From JAGLTA01 sp034660735 (lineage in GTDB: Bacteria; Patescibacteriota; Patescibacteriia; JAACEG01): a stretch of 8,416 bases of DNA. Under the pieces are notes generated by a model that did no database searches, was not told the origin of the DNA, and saw only the letters and a program-made list of their open reading frames with translations. The position numbers and the translations under genes were made by a program. The stretch is taken from positions 1-8,416 of the forward strand of contig JAYEJQ010000067.1 in assembly GCA_034660735.1 (NCBI GenBank). The letters run 5' to 3'. Below, in pieces: positions 6,232 through 8,416 of the stretch; within the stretch, counting starts at the first letter, position 1, and each line of letters opens with the position of its first letter.

Positions 6232-6453
6232 TTATTTAATGCCGAAAGCGATAACTAAAGCATAAATCGCGATCGCTTCAGCAAAAGCTGACGCTAAAAG
6301 CATAGGAACTAAAATTTTTCCAGCCGCTTCTGGGTTTCTGCCAATCGCTTCCATAGCTTTTGCGCCAATTTTTCCAATGGCTAACCCTGGTCCAATTGAA
6401 CCGATGCCAATTGCTAATGCTTTAGCAATCATTGTTAAGTCTAATCCTTCCAT
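6232..6453 (-). CDS. atpE: F1Fo ATP synthase subunit c (ring-forming proteolipid)
   Basis: This 73-residue hairpin of two membrane helices builds the rotating ring. Helix 1 holds the glycine-rich GIGSIGPGLAIGKIGAKAME (about 16-35). The polar loop R39-N40-P41 binds gamma and epsilon. Helix 2, PMLLASAFAEAIAIYALVIA, carries the ion-carrying carboxylate Glu59 and Tyr64. Aligned on the loop with sodium-type c subunits, the Gln of helix 1 is Ile26 here and the Ser/Thr after the glutamate is Ala60, so proton coupling is more likely. The length is normal and no signal peptide is present. The ATG at 6453 lacks a Shine-Dalgarno, which is notable for the most abundant subunit. It is isolated from atpB by a 559-bp repeat-filled spacer, so it may have its own promoter, but I cannot point to one. 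Confidence 0.97.
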   Translation of the reverse strand: MEGLDLTMIAKALAIGIGSIGPGLAIGKIGAKAMEAIGRNPEAAGKILVPMLLASAFAEAIAIYALVIAFGIK

Positions 6454-6558
6454 AAAGTTAGATTTAAAAAAATTAATAAACTTTAATGCTTTTTAAAATT
6501 TAATAATCTTTTTATATTTTTTAATATTAACTAATTTTAAATTCATCTCTTCCGAAAT

Positions 6559-6624
6559 GTCATTTTAAGACGATAGCCGAAACCACACCTCGCGGGTGGT
6601 CACCCGTTAGGGTGAAATCTGGCC
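6559..6624. repeat. GC-richer hairpin cluster, probable dispersed repeat
   Basis: It begins TGTCATTTTAAG and ends GGTGAAATCTGGCC. Inside, TCACCC-GTTA-GGGTGA (6600-6615) is a perfect 6-bp stem. ACCACACC and GGGTGGT nearby form a second stem with one bulge and compete for some of the same bases. The TGTCATTT...GAAATCT framing resembles repeats I recall from CPR genomes; copy number cannot be judged from one window. Confidence 0.5.
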
Positions 6625-6697
6625 TGTTTATAATTAAAACATTATTTAAAATAATTTAATAATGCCTTAAATTCAACGATTAAATGATTTTAAAATA

Positions 6698-6752
6698 ATT
6701 TAGCGATAATCAAACCATATTCTTCGCTCCCAATGGTCGCTCAGAATAACAG
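6698..6752. repeat. Module shared with element copy 1, plus short repeat-like segment
   Basis: Bases 6698-6713 are the reverse complement of 5400-5415, with a single mismatch in 16. The next stretch, 6719-6752 (ATTCTTCGCTCC...GGTCGCTCAGAATAACAG), contains the near-dyad TTCGCTC/GTCGCTC and resembles a frequent interspersed repeat in related genomes. Together they suggest a patchwork of repeat pieces rather than one clean insertion. Confidence 0.5.
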
Positions 6753-6779
6753 AAAGGGATGAATTTAAAATCCACACAA

Positions 6780-6927
6780 TGTCATCCTGAATTTATTTCA
6801 GGATCTGTGCTTGTTGCTAACTAAATATTACTCGGCAAAACAAACTATGAAATTTAAAGTTTTATTAGTCTTAATCATAATGTAGTGAATATTTATACAC
6901 AGATCCTGAAATAAATTCAGGATGACA
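6780..6927. repeat. 148-bp element with perfect 30-bp terminal inverted repeats, copy 2
   Basis: The left end (6780-6809, TGTCATCCTGAATTTATTTC...) and the right end (6898-6927, ...GAAATAAATTCAGGATGACA) are exact reverse complements over 30 bp. Each end alone also folds: ATCCTGAA-TTTAT-TTCAGGAT. The 88-bp interior is AT-rich and non-coding, with TAATGTAGTGAAT near the right end where copy 1 has TAGTGTAGCGAAC. Copy 1 is at 5369-5529. It is likely a non-autonomous mobile or palindromic element; the transposase, if any, is not here. Confidence 0.88.
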
Positions 6928-7012
6928 GGTTAGTTTAAGGCAATGTTTCGTAATTCAAAGTAATTTAAAATTGATTTGAAATTTAAAATTATAAATTTAA
7001 AATTTTTGATAT

Positions 7013-7876
7013 TTAATGCCCTTCTGACATACTAATCGTTGCAAAAACTAATGTCAACATCGCGAAAATCAGCGCCTGAATCAATCCAACAATTATTTCT
7101 AAAAATATAAACGGAATTGGCAATACAAAAGAACAAATTGCCGCCATTGAAATCAGCAACACTTCGCCCGCGAAAATATTGCCGAACAGCCTAAAAGAAA
7201 GCGACGCGACTTTTGCGATTTCTCCAATTATTTCAACTATACCAACAAAAAATTTAATCGGATTAACTAATAAAATGCTTGGATCTTTAATAATCTTTTT
7301 TGGAACCGCTAATAAAACCTTTATATTTATAAATTTATTTATATGGCTCCAAAGTCCTATTGTTACCACTCCAAATAGATGAGTGGCAATAATAGCGATT
7401 AAAGATAACGCCAGAGTAGTATTAAGATCTGCTGTTCCTCCTCGCAAAAAAGGAATAAACATACTATGCCCATCGTGTCCTTCAATAAAACCAATTGATC
7501 CTACGCCTGGCAGCAACCCAAACCAATTATTCAGTAAAATAAATATAAAAAAGGCGAACACAAGCGGAAAAATTTTAAGTGATTTTTTCCTTGAATTAGT
7601 CACACTATCGCACAGTTCAAGCGCTTTTTCAATTACAACCTCGGTGATATTCTGCGTTCGGCGCGGAATTTTTCTTATCTTTTTTTTAATAAATATAGAA
7701 ATCGCTATTATTAAAAGAACAACTGCCCAGCTTACAAACAAAGAATTTGTAACAGTAAAATGTTTAAAATGAAAAATCGGCTCTGCAAATAGAGTTGTTT
7801 CATGAAGAATTTCCTGATGTTCATTATTGCTTTGCTTCGCGCTACTTGTTGTTTCACGACTTGTTGTCTGGCTCAT
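7013..7876 (-). CDS. atpB: F1Fo ATP synthase subunit a
   Basis: This membrane stator subunit provides the two half-channels for ions beside the c-ring. The canonical start AEPIFHFKHFTVTNSLFVSW lies at residues 31-50, after an unusual 30-residue hydrophilic tail rich in Ser, Thr, Gln and Asn. Membrane helices follow at about 49-63, 102-118, 152-174, 208-224, 232-252 and 256-280. The essential channel arginine is R229 in SFRLFGNIFAGEVLL, and Q267 (GLIQALIFAMLT) matches the conserved helix-5 glutamine. ADLNTTLALSL (149-159) is also typical. The length of 287 is normal for this type. The gene begins inside atpZ (23-bp overlap), which suggests translational coupling and supports this ATG. The family-conserved part begins only at about residue 31, so a later non-ATG start cannot be excluded. 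Confidence 0.97.
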   Translation of the reverse strand: MSQTTSRETTSSAKQSNNEHQEILHETTLFAEPIFHFKHFTVTNSLFVSWAVVLLIIAISIFIKKKIRKIPRRTQNITEVVIEKALELCDSVTNSRKKSLKIFPLVFAFFIFILLNNWFGLLPGVGSIGFIEGHDGHSMFIPFLRGGTADLNTTLALSLIAIIATHLFGVVTIGLWSHINKFINIKVLLAVPKKIIKDPSILLVNPIKFFVGIVEIIGEIAKVASLSFRLFGNIFAGEVLLISMAAICSFVLPIPFIFLEIIVGLIQALIFAMLTLVFATISMSEGH

Positions 7877-8129
7877 CTTTCTTGTTTTTATTTTTACTTA
7901 AATTATCTAAATTCTTCATAGTTATAACGGCATTGTAAACAATTCCGACATTAGAAATTATAAACGCGATAAAAACAGATAATAAAAACAGCCATGGTTC
8001 TGTGTTATATTTATCATCTAACCATTTTCCCAAGAAAATAGCCGATATAATAGGGACAGCAATCCATACTGACAATTTCAAAAAAAGTTTAATTCCTGGC
8101 TGCCACCAATTGTTTTTCTCACTGTTCAT
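7854..8129 (-). CDS. atpZ: AtpZ/AtpI-family membrane protein heading the ATP synthase operon
   Basis: This small two-helix membrane protein of 91 residues is the usual length for the AtpZ (F0F1-ATPase gene 1) family. Helix 1 is about 16-34 (LKLSVWIAVPIISAIFLG). The conserved connecting loop is GKWLDDKYNTEPW, and helix 2 is about 47-68 (LFLLSVFIAFIISNVGIVYN). A charged Lys/Asp/Asn tail follows. Family members sit at the front of atp operons and have been linked to Mg2+/Ca2+ transport or c-ring assembly; which applies here is unknown. The ATG at 8129 lacks a Shine-Dalgarno and follows a structured leader of about 95 nt. Its last 23 bp overlap atpB. Confidence 0.88.
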   Translation of the reverse strand: MNSEKNNWWQPGIKLFLKLSVWIAVPIISAIFLGKWLDDKYNTEPWLFLLSVFIAFIISNVGIVYNAVITMKNLDNLSKNKNKKDEPDNKS

Positions 8130-8150
8130 TAAAACTAAAAAGGGTTAGGT

Positions 8151-8193
8151 TTGTTGCACAATAAATTTCGTTACAAAATTTATTACGCAGCAA
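8151..8193 (-). promoter_or_regulatory. Long hairpin in the atpZ leader
   Basis: Arms 8160-8168 and 8176-8184 (AATAAATTT/AAATTTATT) pair perfectly around a 7-nt loop. After a 2x2 mismatch, 8151-8157 and 8187-8193 (TTGTTGC/GCAGCAA) add seven more pairs, one of them G-T. It lies 22 nt before the atpZ start in the predicted 5' leader. It could influence translation, mRNA stability or attenuation; I do not recognise a known riboswitch class. Confidence 0.6.
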
Positions 8194-8207
8194 ATCTATT
8201 AAAAAAC

Positions 8208-8223
8208 TGTGGAACTTTCCACA
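8208..8223. promoter_or_regulatory. Dyad TGTGGAA-CT-TTCCACA next to the predicted start of transcription
   Basis: A perfect 7-bp inverted repeat with a 2-bp centre spans about +3 to +18 of the transcript predicted from the promoter at 8233-8261. That placement suits a repressor operator. The 2-nt gap makes it a poor RNA hairpin unless a pair opens, which favours a DNA-binding site. No regulator is identified. Confidence 0.5.
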
Positions 8224-8232
8224 TTATGAATT

Positions 8233-8261
8233 ATTATGAGTAAATTTTTTATTTTTGTCAA
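8233..8261 (-). promoter_or_regulatory. Sigma-70-type promoter of the atp operon
   Basis: On the minus strand, TTGACA (8261-8256) is a perfect -35 and CATAAT (8238-8233) a near-consensus -10, with an exact 17-bp spacer. Initiation would fall near 8226, giving a leader of about 97 nt before atpZ. It is the best promoter match I see on the minus strand and lies between the upstream gene's stop and atpZ. Confidence 0.75.
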
Positions 8262-8301
8262 GATAATCCTAATTCATATTCCGTAATTCACAGTAATGCG
8301 A

Positions 8302-8416
8302 TTATTTATTATTTTTAACAATATACTTATTGCGAAATAAATTTTTAAAATATGCCCAATGCCAAAAAACATGAAACACTGAAATTATAAACATAGCAAT
8401 ACCTGTTTCAATATGC
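8302..8416 (-). CDS. C-terminal end of a His/Trp-rich membrane protein (cytochrome-b-like or DUF4405-like), partial
   Basis: The last 37 residues of a gene that begins beyond the right edge, ending at TAA 8304-8302. It reads HIETGIAMFIISVFHVFWHW followed by AYFKNLFRNKYIVKN. The spacing of histidines (visible residues 1, 15 and 19), the Gly, and the closing WHW with a basic cytoplasmic tail resembles the last helix of DUF4405 or small cytochrome-b-like haem membrane proteins. A haem or electron-transfer role is only an inference from this short piece. It lies 172 bp upstream of atpZ on the same strand, with the atp promoter in between, so it is probably a separate unit. Confidence 0.6.
   Translation of the reverse strand, partial: HIETGIAMFIISVFHVFWHWAYFKNLFRNKYIVKNNK

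Larger units (their letters stand above)
6454..7012. other. 559-bp atpB-atpE spacer filled with repeats
   Basis: No reading frame here looks real on either strand. From low to high coordinate it holds AT-rich sequence, a GC-richer hairpin cluster (6559-6624), a module inverted relative to one in the atpF-atpH spacer (6698-6713) followed by a short repeat-like segment (6719-6752), the 148-bp inverted-repeat element (6780-6927), and AT-rich sequence up to the atpB stop. Most bacterial atpB-atpE gaps are well under 100 bp. Confidence 0.8.

Noticed and set aside
7179..7772. Two plus-strand ORFs of 67 and 129 codons
   Set aside because: Both are antisense to the clearly conserved atpB frame and have no recognisable motif or ribosome site.
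8282..8297. CGTAATTCACAGTAAT, similar to CGTAATTCAAAGTAAT at 6948-6963, as a dispersed repeat
   Set aside because: One mismatch over 16 AT-rich bases and only two copies in the window; too weak to call.

Overview
The window is AT-rich and almost entirely coded on the minus strand. Its backbone is most of a bacterial F1Fo ATP synthase operon, read from high to low coordinates: atpZ-atpB-atpE-atpF-atpH-atpA-atpG. The low GC, short delta subunit, four-helix-bundle and DUF4143 ATPase genes, NYN nuclease, dispersed hairpin repeats and an in-frame repeat-derived peptide together suggest a Patescibacteria/CPR (Parcubacteria-like) genome. That placement is inference from gene content; no rRNA or other marker is present to confirm it.

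Layout from the right edge, in transcription order. The C-terminal end of a histidine- and tryptophan-rich membrane protein runs in from 8416 to 8302. A well-formed promoter (8233-8261) follows, then a leader of about 95 nt with a dyad and a long hairpin, then atpZ and atpB (23-bp overlap). A 559-bp spacer packed with repeats, including a 148-bp element with perfect 30-bp terminal inverted repeats, separates atpB from atpE. Two hairpins lie between atpE and atpF. A second copy of the terminal-inverted-repeat element (161 bp, with one GC-rich end hairpin) lies between atpF and atpH. Between atpH and atpA sits an opposite-strand 52-aa membrane-peptide gene with its own promoter, strong Shine-Dalgarno and rho-independent terminator. 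AtpA carries a 26-residue low-complexity insert that looks like a translated dispersed repeat. A four-helix-bundle gene broken by two frameshifts lies between atpA and atpG. After atpG come a 15-bp-stem palindrome, a DUF4143 AAA ATPase gene split by a -1 frameshift at an A8 run, and the start of an NYN-domain gene.

How the genes fit together: AtpB, AtpE and AtpF form the membrane Fo sector. AtpH links the peripheral stalk to F1, AtpA is a catalytic-head subunit and AtpG the rotor shaft. AtpZ is the usual small membrane accessory at the head of such operons. The beta (atpD) and epsilon (atpC) genes normally follow atpG but are not here. They must lie beyond the left edge or elsewhere, or the enzyme is incomplete.

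The striking theme is that nearly every junction of a normally compact operon has been invaded by something: repeat elements, a divergent small gene or accessory genes now decaying. All seven atp reading frames are nevertheless intact. I do not see a complete new defence or mobile system. The best leads are the 52-aa gene, the hairpin element with covarying ends, the repeat peptide inside AtpA, and the slippery-site ATPase.
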